Assembly: GCA_910577015.1 (NCBI GenBank)
Contig: CAJTKU010000012.1
Span: forward strand, 1 to 64,000
Length of the DNA stretch: 64,000 bases
Source: an uncultured Lachnospiraceae bacterium
Lineage (GTDB): Bacteria; Bacillota; Clostridia; Lachnospirales; Lachnospiraceae
Direction of reading: 5' to 3'
Below the pieces are notes generated by a model. That model worked only from the letters and a program-made list of their open reading frames with translations, searched no databases and was not told the origin of the DNA. The translations under genes and the position numbers were made by a program. The number at the start of each line of letters is the position of its first letter. Position 1 is the first letter of the stretch. Positions 35,709 through 43,912 of this stretch are shown piece by piece.

Positions 35709-36465
35709 TTAACTCACCTCCCAGCAAAGAAACCACATCTATGATTTTATTAAAGAAGGATTTGCGGTTTTCTTCCTCTCCCTTTTTCAGTTCCGTAAAG
35801 ATATGCCCGTCCTTGATAAAGATAATCCGTGAAGCATAACTTGCGGTAAAAGCATCATGGGTCACCATCAGAATGGTTGCCCCCAGTTCATCGTTTAAAT
35901 AGGTAAAATTTTCCAAAAGCAGCCTTGCCGCCTTGCTGTCAAGGGCTCCTGTCGGCTCGTCCGCCAGCACCAGCCGGGGATTGCCCACTACCGCCCTTGC
36001 GCTTGCAACCCTTTGTTTCTGGCCGCCTGACATCTGGTAAGGATACTTGTCCAGCACGTCCGCTATGCCAAGCTGGCCCGCAACGGCCCTGACCCTGCTC
36101 TCAATTTCACGGCTGCCCTTCTTACAGATGGAAAGCGCCAGTGCAATATTTTCATAGGCCGTCATCGTGTCCAACAAGTTGAAATCCTGAAAGATAAATC
36201 CCAGTTCTTCCCGCCTGAACCGGTTTAAGGTGTTGCCCTTCATCTCAGTGATATCCTTGTCTTCCACCAGAATATGGCCGCCCGTCACGCGGTCTATGGT
36301 GGAGATGCAGTTTAACAGCGTGGTCTTACCGCTGCCGCTCGCCCCCATGATACCCACAAATTCGCCCTTTTCCACCTGAAAACTGATGTTGTCAAGCGCC
36401 TTCGTCAGATTTCCCCTGCTTCCGTAATATTTTTCCACATTTTCTACCTGTAAAACCGTACTCAT
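35695..36465 (-). CDS. ABC transporter ATP-binding protein, BceA-type
   Basis: A 256-residue ATPase with Walker A GIMGASGSGKTTLLN, signature YQMSGGQKQRVASARAV, Walker B LVLADEPTGALD and the switch TILMVTHDAF. It belongs to the MacB/LolD/BceA group that works with FtsX-like permeases and is directly followed by one. The region upstream contains tandem GTAAGGGGAA repeats and a CTTAC-N6-GTAAG palindrome (36561-36576) that may bind the nearby response regulator. Confidence 0.95.
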   Translation of the reverse strand: MSTVLQVENVEKYYGSRGNLTKALDNISFQVEKGEFVGIMGASGSGKTTLLNCISTIDRVTGGHILVEDKDITEMKGNTLNRFRREELGFIFQDFNLLDTMTAYENIALALSICKKGSREIESRVRAVAGQLGIADVLDKYPYQMSGGQKQRVASARAVVGNPRLVLADEPTGALDSKAARLLLENFTYLNDELGATILMVTHDAFTASYASRIIFIKDGHIFTELKKGEEENRKSFFNKIIDVVSLLGGELNDVI

Positions 36466-36539
36466 CTTTTCTCCCTTCTTTCTTCAACTTCTCTTCAGTT
36501 CTTACGGTTTTATCATATCTCCCAGTTCCCTATATTGCC

Positions 36540-36576
36540 ATTTTTTCCCCTTACATTCCCCTTACGATATTGTAAG
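36540..36576 (-). promoter_or_regulatory. Possible response-regulator site upstream of the ABC operon
   Basis: CTTAC (36561-36565), six bases, GTAAG (36572-36576) form a palindrome. On the minus strand it runs into two direct repeats GTAAGGGGAA spaced 11 bases, one helical turn. It lies about 80-110 bases before the ATPase start. Binding by the adjacent OmpR-type regulator is a guess from position. Confidence 0.4.
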
Positions 36577-36608
36577 GATAAAGGAAAGCCCCCATACAAC
36601 TGCAAAGA

Positions 36609-36767
36609 GGCAGGCTGCACAAAAAAAATTTGGCAAACGACTTTTGCACCATGGAAATGAGACTCTAAAATCGTGGAAGCCATTGCTGAACACGATTTTT
36701 GCTTTTTGAGGCTCATTGGAATGTCCGGTGCAACGGAGTGCGCCAAATTTCTTTTGTGCAGCCTGCC
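36609..36767. repeat. Long imperfect palindrome between HK and ABC genes
   Basis: The 26-base arms 36609-36634 and 36742-36767 are complementary at 25 of 26 positions (outer arm GGCAGGCTGCAC). Inside, TTGCACC/GGTGCAA and ATGAG/CTCAT pair, with ATCGTG/CACGAT closing an apical loop of about 15 bases. It is not related in sequence to the palindromes at 17680 and 54856. Sited between the kinase stop and the ABC ATPase start. No coding content is convincing. Confidence 0.8.
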
Positions 36768-36803
36768 GGTCTGAAATGAAACATGGTCTTCCATGCACCC
36801 GCA

Positions 36804-37823
36804 TCAATATTTTCTAACTTCGTCCACATAACGGGACTTAGGAAACACAAATGTCACCACACTTCCCTCCCCTTCCCGGGTAGAAAACAGAAGGTCGTGC
36901 CCCAGTCTGCCGCACAGTTTTTTACAAAGATACAGTCCGAGTCCCGTAGCCCTCCGGTATCTACGTCCGTTCGTTCCGGTAAACCCTTTGTCAAACACTC
37001 TTGGCGCTTCCTCCGGCTTCATACCTATGCCATTGTCCTTCACGTAAAGAAGCGTACTGTCCTTTGCCTCTTCTCCGTACAGTTCCAGAACAAGCCCCTC
37101 TTCTTTTGCATATTTCACACTGTTGTCAAGCGCCTGCCCTATCATAAAAGACAGCCACTTGCCGTCGCTGTATACCATTTTGTCCAAATCATGCATGTTT
37201 AAGGAAACCTTTTGGGACAGAAGCTCCCTTTTTTTCTGTAAAACTGCTTCCTCCACCACCTTTTCAAGTTTTACCTGCTTTATCAGGTAATCCTTTTCCA
37301 CATCATTGCTTCTTGCATAATACAGCGCCTGCTCCACATATCCTTCCACCCTGTCAATTTCTTCGGACAGACCCGAATCGGTTTCGCTGCGGTTCACCAG
37401 AATCATGCGCGCCGCCGCAATCGGCACCTTTACTTCATGAATCCAAATTTCGATATATTCCTTGTATTCCCTGCTTGCCCTTTTATATTGCGCCACATTT
37501 TCATACATGCTTTTGCCGACGCTTCCAAATATCCCATACAGAAGCTTTTCCTCCTGTCTTTTCCCTTCCTGCATCATCTCTGGCACCAGATACTTTTTAT
37601 CAAGCCCGTCTGTCAATTCCTGTAATGCTGACAGATAGGCTTTCCGTAACCGGTATTCCACATACGTCCCCGCAAAAAAGGCGCCTGCCAGACTGCCTGC
37701 CGTATAAAGCATCAGCCACAAGCCGCCGGACAATGTCAGCAAAAATGTTTCCAGAGAAAACAACAGCCACAAAAAGATGCCTGCCCATACCGCATGTTCT
37801 TTCAAATATGTCCCGTATTTCAT
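36804..37823 (-). CDS. Intramembrane-sensing histidine kinase, BceS-like
   Basis: A 339-residue kinase with two close N-terminal membrane helices (about 12-55) and almost no extracytoplasmic loop, typical of kinases that sense through a partner ABC transporter. The H box is WIHEVKVPIAAARMIL, the N box LDNSVKYAKEEG, G boxes YVKDNGIGM and GLGLYLCKKL, with the F-type DKGFTGTNGR. Its ATG overlaps the regulator stop as ATGA. The partner ABC genes lie just downstream beyond the palindrome. Confidence 0.93.
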   Translation of the reverse strand: MKYGTYLKEHAVWAGIFLWLLFSLETFLLTLSGGLWLMLYTAGSLAGAFFAGTYVEYRLRKAYLSALQELTDGLDKKYLVPEMMQEGKRQEEKLLYGIFGSVGKSMYENVAQYKRASREYKEYIEIWIHEVKVPIAAARMILVNRSETDSGLSEEIDRVEGYVEQALYYARSNDVEKDYLIKQVKLEKVVEEAVLQKKRELLSQKVSLNMHDLDKMVYSDGKWLSFMIGQALDNSVKYAKEEGLVLELYGEEAKDSTLLYVKDNGIGMKPEEAPRVFDKGFTGTNGRRYRRATGLGLYLCKKLCGRLGHDLLFSTREGEGSVVTFVFPKSRYVDEVRKY

Positions 37824-38548
37824 AACAGTTCGTACCCCATTCCCCTTTTGGTTACTATTGCGCCCTCTATCCCGATGCTTTCCAGCTTGTTTTTCAGCCG
37901 GGTCATATTCACCGTGAGGGTATTGTCATCCACAAACATACAGTTATCCCACAGAGTGTTCATAATTTCGTCCCTGCTTACAATTTCTCCCTGTTTCTGC
38001 ACCAGCAGTTTCAGTATCTGCATTTCGTTTTTGGTAAGCTCTGCCTGTAACTGTCCGTTGGCAATCCTTCCTTTGGACAAATCCAGGCAAAACCTCTGCT
38101 CCATGCTTCTGTCCCCATCCGTTTTTTCCTGTGTTATTCGGATGACATCCTGTATCTTAGCGTCCTTATACACCCGTTTCATGACCGCCTCCATACGCGC
38201 CAGAAGAATCGGCGCCAAAAACGGTTTTGCCACAAAGTCGTCAGCCCCGCTGCTGATACTCATCAACTCGGTCAGTTCTGTATCCTTGCTGGTTATCATA
38301 ATAACCGGAATCTCCGAAACCTTGCAGAATTCCCTGCAAAGATGCAGACCGTCAATCCCCGGCAGCCCGATATCCAGAAGAAGCAGATGGCAGCCGCTCT
38401 CCTTGAGAAGTATAATCAGCCCTTCCTCTCCCTTATCCGCATATTCCTCCATATCAAAAAGGCACACCTCATATCCGTTTGTCTCCAGAAAATATTTCAG
38501 TTCCCTGCTTAAAGCTTTGTCATCCTCAAGGATTCCGATTTTCCTCAT
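37820..38548 (-). CDS. OmpR-family response regulator, BceR-like
   Basis: A 242-residue regulator. The receiver has ILEDD near the start, the phospho-accepting Asp in LLLLDIGLPGIDG, Thr in VIMITSKD and Lys in FVAKPFL. The C-terminal winged helix has ELTKNEMQILKLL and NTLTVNMTRLKNKL. It should activate the neighbouring ABC genes when peptide antibiotics are present. It is coupled to the kinase gene. Confidence 0.94.
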   Translation of the reverse strand: MRKIGILEDDKALSRELKYFLETNGYEVCLFDMEEYADKGEEGLIILLKESGCHLLLLDIGLPGIDGLHLCREFCKVSEIPVIMITSKDTELTELMSISSGADDFVAKPFLAPILLARMEAVMKRVYKDAKIQDVIRITQEKTDGDRSMEQRFCLDLSKGRIANGQLQAELTKNEMQILKLLVQKQGEIVSRDEIMNTLWDNCMFVDDNTLTVNMTRLKNKLESIGIEGAIVTKRGMGYELL

Positions 38549-38600
38549 GGCGTTTCTCTCCTATCAACATAGTCCTGCAAAGATTTTACCACATTGCAAA

Positions 38601-38634
38601 AGAAAAAGCCTTACAATCTTGTAAGACTTTTTCT
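38601..38634 (-). terminator. Terminator after the sugar isomerase gene
   Basis: Minus strand: AGAAAAAG-x-CTTAC pairs with GTAAG-x-CTTTTTCT around a 6-base loop, followed by TTTTGC. It lies 9 bases after the isomerase stop at 38643. The inner CTTAC-N6-GTAAG is the same as in the palindrome at 36561-36576. Confidence 0.75.
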
Positions 38635-38642
38635 TCACTGCC

Positions 38643-40127
38643 TTATGCAAATGGGTTTTCCGTCGGATACGGAAGCGCTGCCGGTTGATTATAATTGATA
38701 TCCTCCATCGGCACTCCCAGATACTTAAACAGCTCAAACAGCGGCTTTCCGAAATGGCCGAAGGCTACTGCCCCGTGATGCGGGTAATTTTTTTCTATCA
38801 GTACATGACGGTAAAACCGGCCCATTTCCGGGATGGCGAACACGCCGATAGCGCCAAAAGAACGGGTGGCAACCGGAAGCACCTCCCCCTGTGCCACATA
38901 AGCGCGGAGTTTATTGTCCGCCGTGGATTGCAGGCGGAAAAAGGTGATGTTTCCCGGTGCAATGTCTCCCTCTAAGGTTCCGTTTGTCACTTCTTCGGGA
39001 AGGCTTCTTGCCATTATCATCTGATTTTTCATCTCGCAGCTTTTCAGCTTCCCGGAACAGGTATTGCCGCAGTGGAAGCCCATAAACGTATCCGTGTGTT
39101 TATATGCATAATTGCCTTTTATGGATTCTTCATACATATCTTTGGGCACGGAGTTGTTGATGTCCAGCAGCGTCACCGCATCCTGACTGATGCAGGCGCC
39201 GATAAACTCACTCAATGCACCGTAAATATCCACTTCGCATGATACAGGGATACCCCTTCCGGTAAGACGGCTGTTGACATAACAGGGCACAAACCCAAAC
39301 TGGGTCTGGAATGCGGGCCAGCACTTGCCGGCAATTGCCACATATTTCCGGTATCCCTTATGTGCCTCCACCCAATCTGACAGGGTCAGTTCGTATTGTG
39401 CCAGTTTATTTAAGATTTCCGGCTTCTTATTTCCGGCGCCCAGTTCCCTGGCCATATCTGCTGCCACAGCAGGAATCCTCTCATCCCCGGCATGTTTATG
39501 GAAAGCTTCAAACAAATCCAGTTCCGAATTTTCCTCAATTTCCACCCCCAGATTGTAAAACTGCTTAATCGGCGCATTACATGCAAGGAAATTGGCAGGT
39601 CTGGGACCGAAGGAAATTATCTTTAACTCCGACAACCCCACAATCGCCCTTGCAATGGGCAGGAACTCATGAACCATATCCGCGCAGTCCCCGGCGTCCC
39701 CCACCGGATATGCAGGAATATAAGCATTCACATTGCGAAGCTTTAGATTATAACTGGCGTTCAGCATACCGCAGTAAGCGTCCCCCCTTCCCTGCACCAA
39801 ATCGTTCTGGGATTCCTCCGCAGCAGCAATAAACATTTTAGGTCCGTCAAAATGCTTTGCAAGCAGTGACTCCGAAATTTCGGGGCCAAAATTCCCCAAA
39901 TAAACGCAAAGGGCGTTGCAGCCTGCCCTTTTTATATCTTCCAAAGCCTGCACCATGTGGATTTCGCTTTCCACAATACATACCGGACATTCATAGATAT
40001 CGGCATCCCCGTATTTTTTTATGTAGGCTTCCACCAGCGCCCTTCTTCTGTTGACGGATAAGCTTTCCGGAAAACAGTCCCTGCTCACCGCAACGATTCC
40101 AACTTTAATCTCCGGGATATTATTCAT
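38643..40127 (-). CDS. L-fucose/arabinose isomerase-family protein
   Basis: A 494-residue protein of the fucose/arabinose isomerase-like superfamily, starting EIKVGIVAVSRDCFPESLS and with EECPxC-like ADIYECPVCIVESE, GNFGPEISE, SFGPRPANF and a C-terminal GAVAFGHFGKPLFE. Metal-binding Glu/Asp/His positions could not be verified by eye. It would convert an aldose to a ketose. Together with the xylulokinase-type gene, a pentose or 6-deoxy sugar is likely, but the substrate is unknown. Its ATG overlaps the DUF4867 stop as ATGA. A terminator follows. Confidence 0.82.
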   Translation of the reverse strand: MNNIPEIKVGIVAVSRDCFPESLSVNRRRALVEAYIKKYGDADIYECPVCIVESEIHMVQALEDIKRAGCNALCVYLGNFGPEISESLLAKHFDGPKMFIAAAEESQNDLVQGRGDAYCGMLNASYNLKLRNVNAYIPAYPVGDAGDCADMVHEFLPIARAIVGLSELKIISFGPRPANFLACNAPIKQFYNLGVEIEENSELDLFEAFHKHAGDERIPAVAADMARELGAGNKKPEILNKLAQYELTLSDWVEAHKGYRKYVAIAGKCWPAFQTQFGFVPCYVNSRLTGRGIPVSCEVDIYGALSEFIGACISQDAVTLLDINNSVPKDMYEESIKGNYAYKHTDTFMGFHCGNTCSGKLKSCEMKNQMIMARSLPEEVTNGTLEGDIAPGNITFFRLQSTADNKLRAYVAQGEVLPVATRSFGAIGVFAIPEMGRFYRHVLIEKNYPHHGAVAFGHFGKPLFELFKYLGVPMEDINYNQPAALPYPTENPFA

Positions 40128-40762
40128 TTATTTTTTCCTCCTTCTTCGGATATATTGATATTTTTACCTTTCAAGCCGATAAAACTTCCTTTGGGAAGCC
40201 CGCCTTCAGGATGTGCAATCAGCCACTTGTTTTTTGCCGCAAGTAAAGCATCCTCAGCCCCTGCATGTTCTTTTTCCAACGGATAATTGGTTCCCTTGGG
40301 CAGGATAACGGCGACCCGAAAACCGTTCCTGTCCGTATGGCAGGGCGCATAATGCAGGCTTGTCGCATAGATTTCCACTGCTGTCCCTGCAGGTACCAAA
40401 AAAGCCTCCATATTGGCAGTATCATAGGTAAAATCCTCTTCCACATCTTTCTCCAGTCCCAAAAGCAGGATAATATCTGTTACAGCCACATTTATCTCAG
40501 AACTCCTATGATACTCCACCGCATTTAACAGTGTGTTATGTCCGTTGCAATATCCGATTTGTATGGGCATTTCACCGAAGAAAATCCTCTCCGCCTCCTC
40601 TGCAACGGCAAGGTTCTCCAGCTCTGGCACCGAAGGCTCATACACCACCCCTTCCGGTACCGGAGTCTTTTCCATGGCTTTCGCCAAGGAAGAAAAATCC
40701 ATATGTCTGATAACCCTCCCATACTTCTTAAACCGTTTATCCGTCACGTGACAAACCTCCAT
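40124..40762 (-). CDS. DUF4867-family protein, likely sugar-related
   Basis: A 212-residue soluble protein. The motif FKKYGRVI near the N-terminus, QIGYCNGHNTLLNAVEYHRSS (shown here in part) and AVEIYATSLHYAPCHT suggest a cupin-like fold with conserved His and Glu. I recognise it as DUF4867, a family without an established function that often accompanies sugar kinases and isomerases. Start is ATG at 40762; an in-frame GTG at 40747 has a better placed GGAGG and may be the true start. It is 20 bases after the kinase gene and ATGA-coupled to the isomerase. Confidence 0.8.
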   Translation of the reverse strand: MEVCHVTDKRFKKYGRVIRHMDFSSLAKAMEKTPVPEGVVYEPSVPELENLAVAEEAERIFFGEMPIQIGYCNGHNTLLNAVEYHRSSEINVAVTDIILLLGLEKDVEEDFTYDTANMEAFLVPAGTAVEIYATSLHYAPCHTDRNGFRVAVILPKGTNYPLEKEHAGAEDALLAAKNKWLIAHPEGGLPKGSFIGLKGKNINISEEGGKNK

Positions 40763-40781
40763 CTGCTTCCACGCCCTTTCC

Positions 40782-42248
40782 TTATATTATTTTATCAAAC
40801 AATCCCTTACAGGCCGGATAAATCTCCTGAAACTGCCGGTAGCGCCGTTCATATTTATCCGCCAGTTCCGCCTCGGGCTCCACCGTGTCCACCACCCTTA
40901 CTATCCTTGCCACGGCCGCTTCCACACTTTCATAAGCGCCGCAGGCAACAGCTGCCAGCATGGCGCCCCCTAAAGCAGGTCCCTCCTCTGCCTGAAGAAC
41001 TTCCACTTTGACCCGCAGCACATTGGCGATTATCTTTTTCCACAATGCGCTTTTGGCGCCGCCGCCGCAGATTCTGGTGCGCTCTGTTTTTATCCCCATT
41101 TTTCTCGCAATTTCAATGGAATCCCTAAGTGCAAATGCAACGCCTTCCAAAACCGCCTGCGTCATATCCGCGCGGGTAGTGTCCATGGTCATCCCGATAA
41201 AAACCGCCCTGGCGTTGGGGTTATTGTGGGGGGAACGCTCCCCCATCAGGTAGGGCAGGTAAAAAACATGGTTTTCTCCCAGTCTTTCTATCTTATCCTG
41301 CTCTTTTCCGTAATCCTTTGTGCCAATAATTTCGTCCATCCACCATTTGTTACAGGAAGCCGCGCTCAACATGCATCCCATCAGGTGATATGCCCCGTTT
41401 GCATCGCAAAAGGCATGCAGCGCATTGTTTTCGTCCACGCCAAACCGTGAAGAAGATATAAAAACCGTTCCGCTTGTACCCAGGGAAATATTACAGTTTC
41501 CGTCTCCTACTACCCCTGCCGCCACTGCCGCCGCCGCATTGTCCCCGGCGCCCGCCGCAACCTTCACATCCCTGGAAAGCCCCAGCCTTTCCGCCTCCCC
41601 GCTAAGAAGGGTTCCGACACATTCGCTGCTCTCAAACAGCTTCGGCAGCATCTCTTCCTGAATGTGGCAGATTTCACACATTTCCTTTGACCATGCGCGT
41701 TTCTTTACATCTAACAGCAGCATTCCCGAAGCATCCGACACGTCGGTACAATGCACCCCTGTCAGCCTGTATGCAAGAAAATCCTTAGGCAGCATAATTT
41801 TCTTAATCCTTGCAAAATTGCCCGGTTCATGCTTTCTCATCCATAAAAGCTTTGGCGCCGTAAACCCCGCAAATGCAATGTTTGCCGTATATTCCGAAAG
41901 CTTTTTCTTGCCGATTTCATTGTTTAAGTAATCGCATTCCTCACCTGTCCGTCCATCGTTCCACAAAATAGCTGGACGAATCACCTCATCGTTCGTATCC
42001 AGAACCACCAGTCCATGCATCTGTCCGCCAAAACCGATTCCACGCACCTTTTCTTTATCAAAGCCCTTCAGCAGTTCTTTGATTCCCTGCACGGTTTCCC
42101 GGTACCAGTCCTCAGGGTTTTGCTCCGACCAGCCCGGGGCGGGGAAATGCAGCGGATATTCCCGGGATACCGTATTGATAACCGTTCCGTCTTTATCCAT
42201 CAGCAAAAGCTTCACTGCCGATGTTCCCAAGTCAATTCCTATGTACAC
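40782..42248 (-). CDS. xylB: Xylulokinase-type FGGY carbohydrate kinase
   Basis: A 488-residue sugar kinase. ATP-binding and substrate motifs are IGIDLGTSAVKLLLMD, EQNPEDWYRE, GIGFGGQMHGLVVLD, ILWNDGRTGEE, DASGMLLLDV, AAGAGDNAAAAV, SLGTSGTVF and the C-terminal RICGGGAKSALWKKI. The active-site Asp is in WNDGRT or GAGDN. It would phosphorylate D-xylulose or a similar ketose. The start is GTG at 42248 after GGAGGAGGG. First gene of a three-gene operon with a consensus-like promoter at 42291-42319, divergent from an AraC regulator. Confidence 0.92.
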   Translation of the reverse strand: MYIGIDLGTSAVKLLLMDKDGTVINTVSREYPLHFPAPGWSEQNPEDWYRETVQGIKELLKGFDKEKVRGIGFGGQMHGLVVLDTNDEVIRPAILWNDGRTGEECDYLNNEIGKKKLSEYTANIAFAGFTAPKLLWMRKHEPGNFARIKKIMLPKDFLAYRLTGVHCTDVSDASGMLLLDVKKRAWSKEMCEICHIQEEMLPKLFESSECVGTLLSGEAERLGLSRDVKVAAGAGDNAAAAVAAGVVGDGNCNISLGTSGTVFISSSRFGVDENNALHAFCDANGAYHLMGCMLSAASCNKWWMDEIIGTKDYGKEQDKIERLGENHVFYLPYLMGERSPHNNPNARAVFIGMTMDTTRADMTQAVLEGVAFALRDSIEIARKMGIKTERTRICGGGAKSALWKKIIANVLRVKVEVLQAEEGPALGGAMLAAVACGAYESVEAAVARIVRVVDTVEPEAELADKYERRYRQFQEIYPACKGLFDKII

Positions 42249-42290
42249 TATTCTCCCTCCTCCTTTTATACCCCTTATCTTCTGTATTTC

Positions 42291-42319
42291 ATTATAAATA
42301 TCCTGTTTAGAAACCACAA
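42291..42319 (-). promoter_or_regulatory. Promoter of the sugar-kinase operon
   Basis: Minus strand: TTGTGG (42314-42319), 17 bases, TATAAT (42291-42296). It lies 43 bases upstream of the kinase GTG and 31 bases from the divergent promoter at 42350. Confidence 0.65.
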
Positions 42320-42349
42320 CGATTATCTTTATGCCGTGTTACGACAATC

Positions 42350-42378
42350 TTGCGATTTTATTCTCCCTATGCTACAAT
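42350..42378 (+). promoter_or_regulatory. Promoter of the AraC-family regulator
   Basis: TTGCGA (42350-42355), 17 bases, TACAAT (42373-42378). The leader would be only about a dozen bases, including AGGTGA before the TTG start. Confidence 0.6.
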
Positions 42379-42397
42379 TTTCATGAGGTGACACAGA

Positions 42398-43336
42398 TTG
42401 AAAAACGAATATGAAATCATACGCCATACCAAACTCAAACATATCCATGCTTTTGTAAACAACATAACCTATCGGAATTTCCACATGCACAGTGATTTTG
42501 AACTGCTGCTGGTGTTACAGGGAATGGGCCGGATAAAGGTTAAAAACGACATTTTTGCTGTAAAGGAAAAAGATGCGCTGCTGATTAATCCCAATGAAAT
42601 TCATGAATTTGAAGCCGTGGAAGACAGCATGAAACTGATTATCATCCAGTTTTCACGCCATTTTTGCAATGACTACTACCCTTTTTTGCGGAATACCTGC
42701 TTTAAAACAAAAAAAATAAAAGAATGCTTCTCTGACAATGATTACCATAAGCTGTTAAAGCTGATGACAACCTTTACCGATACATATATCCGTGCCGACG
42801 CTTTTTTTGCGTTTTCATGTGTTTCGCTCCTTTTGCAAACGCTTGCACTGTGCTATCAAAACATGGAATATATTATCATGGAAGAAAACGAATACCGGGA
42901 ACATAAAAGAAAAAAAGACAGGATGAACCGCATCTCCTCTTATATAGATGAAAACTACCTCTATCCCATACGGCTAAAAGATATCGCCGAGATGGAAAAC
43001 CTTTCCGTCACCCATGTTTCCCATTTTTTCACCGATAACTTTGGCGTGACTTTTCAGGAATACTTAAACAGCATACGTCTGGAACATGCATTGCAGCTTG
43101 CCGGGGACAAAAATCTTTCTCTTTCCGCCATATCGGAAATGAGCGGATTTTCAGACCCAAAATATCTGCACAAGGCCTTTTTTAACAGATTTTCCTGCCC
43201 CTTCCGGGAATACGGCGTCCCGGCACATGCCGCTGCACAAAAAGAACCAAAGGCAGACCCCGGCGCGCTCCAGCAGCTATGCTCCGATGGGGAAAGCCTT
43301 GCGCTTATTGCTGCATTTTCTGAAAAATACATATAA
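42398..43336 (+). CDS. AraC-family transcriptional regulator
   Basis: A 312-residue regulator with an N-terminal cupin-like ligand domain (FHMHSDFELLLVLQGMG, INPNEIHEFEAVED) and a C-terminal double helix-turn-helix from about residue 185 (RLKDIAEMENLSVTHVSHFF and LSLSAISEMSGFSDPKYLHK). The start is TTG at 42398 after AGGTGAC; no in-frame ATG lies nearby. It is divergent from the kinase-DUF4867-isomerase genes, so it probably controls them in response to the sugar. The C-terminus has an extra Ala/Pro-rich tail of about 40 residues. It converges with a GNAT gene 2 bases away. Confidence 0.9.
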   Translation: MKNEYEIIRHTKLKHIHAFVNNITYRNFHMHSDFELLLVLQGMGRIKVKNDIFAVKEKDALLINPNEIHEFEAVEDSMKLIIIQFSRHFCNDYYPFLRNTCFKTKKIKECFSDNDYHKLLKLMTTFTDTYIRADAFFAFSCVSLLLQTLALCYQNMEYIIMEENEYREHKRKKDRMNRISSYIDENYLYPIRLKDIAEMENLSVTHVSHFFTDNFGVTFQEYLNSIRLEHALQLAGDKNLSLSAISEMSGFSDPKYLHKAFFNRFSCPFREYGVPAHAAAQKEPKADPGALQQLCSDGESLALIAAFSEKYI

Positions 43337-43338
43337 TT

Positions 43339-43893
43339 TTAAGTCTCTTCAGAAATTGTTATCCAATATCTTTTAACAATACGATTATCAACTTCAATAT
43401 TTTTTTCAAAAATGCCGCCGTTTGCCAGAATCGTTTTTTCACTGGCCAAATTTTCCGCATCACATGTAATCAGCACTTTATCAATATGTAAAGCCCTGCA
43501 ATTCTCTAAATTCAGCCTCAGCATTTCCTTGGCATATCCCTTTTGCCTTTCGGTCGGACGTATATAATACCCCATATGCCCGCCCCATGTGCTTAATACG
43601 GGCGTATTAATATGATAACGCAAGTCAATGATGCCGACAATCCGGTTATCGCTTTCCCGTACCGCAATGTAAACTGCGGAAGGAACCCTGTCCTTCTGAC
43701 ATGTTTTTGCCGATTTATTTAAACATACCGTATCAATCCATTCTTTTGCCGATAAACATTCCTCAAGATTGCCGCAGCCGGCAAATTTGTCCCTGTCGTT
43801 TGAAGAAATGATTTCCTGCCTAAACTGCCAGATATCCTTCTCATATTCTGCCGTCGGCTCTATTAACTTAATTGTCAATTTCACATTCTCCAA
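43339..43893 (-). CDS. GNAT-family N-acetyltransferase
   Basis: A 184-residue GNAT protein of the RimJ/RimL-like branch. Motif A lies in MGYYIRPTERQKGYAKEML, preceded by the strand NRIVGIIDLRY and followed by KVLITCDAENLASEKTILANGG. Substrate unknown. The start is TTG at 43893 or the GTG two codons later; both lie after GAGAGG. 19 bases beyond the Rpn-like gene on the same strand. Confidence 0.88.
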   Translation of the reverse strand: MENVKLTIKLIEPTAEYEKDIWQFRQEIISSNDRDKFAGCGNLEECLSAKEWIDTVCLNKSAKTCQKDRVPSAVYIAVRESDNRIVGIIDLRYHINTPVLSTWGGHMGYYIRPTERQKGYAKEMLRLNLENCRALHIDKVLITCDAENLASEKTILANGGIFEKNIEVDNRIVKRYWITISEET

Positions 43894-43912
43894 CTGTAAT
43901 ACCTCTCACCCA

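Noticed and set aside
36513..36807. Two minus-strand frames upstream of the ABC ATPase
   Set aside because: They run through the long palindrome and lack ribosome binding sites.
42320..42349. CcpA-like cre site between the divergent sugar promoters
   Set aside because: No good match to the cre consensus was seen.
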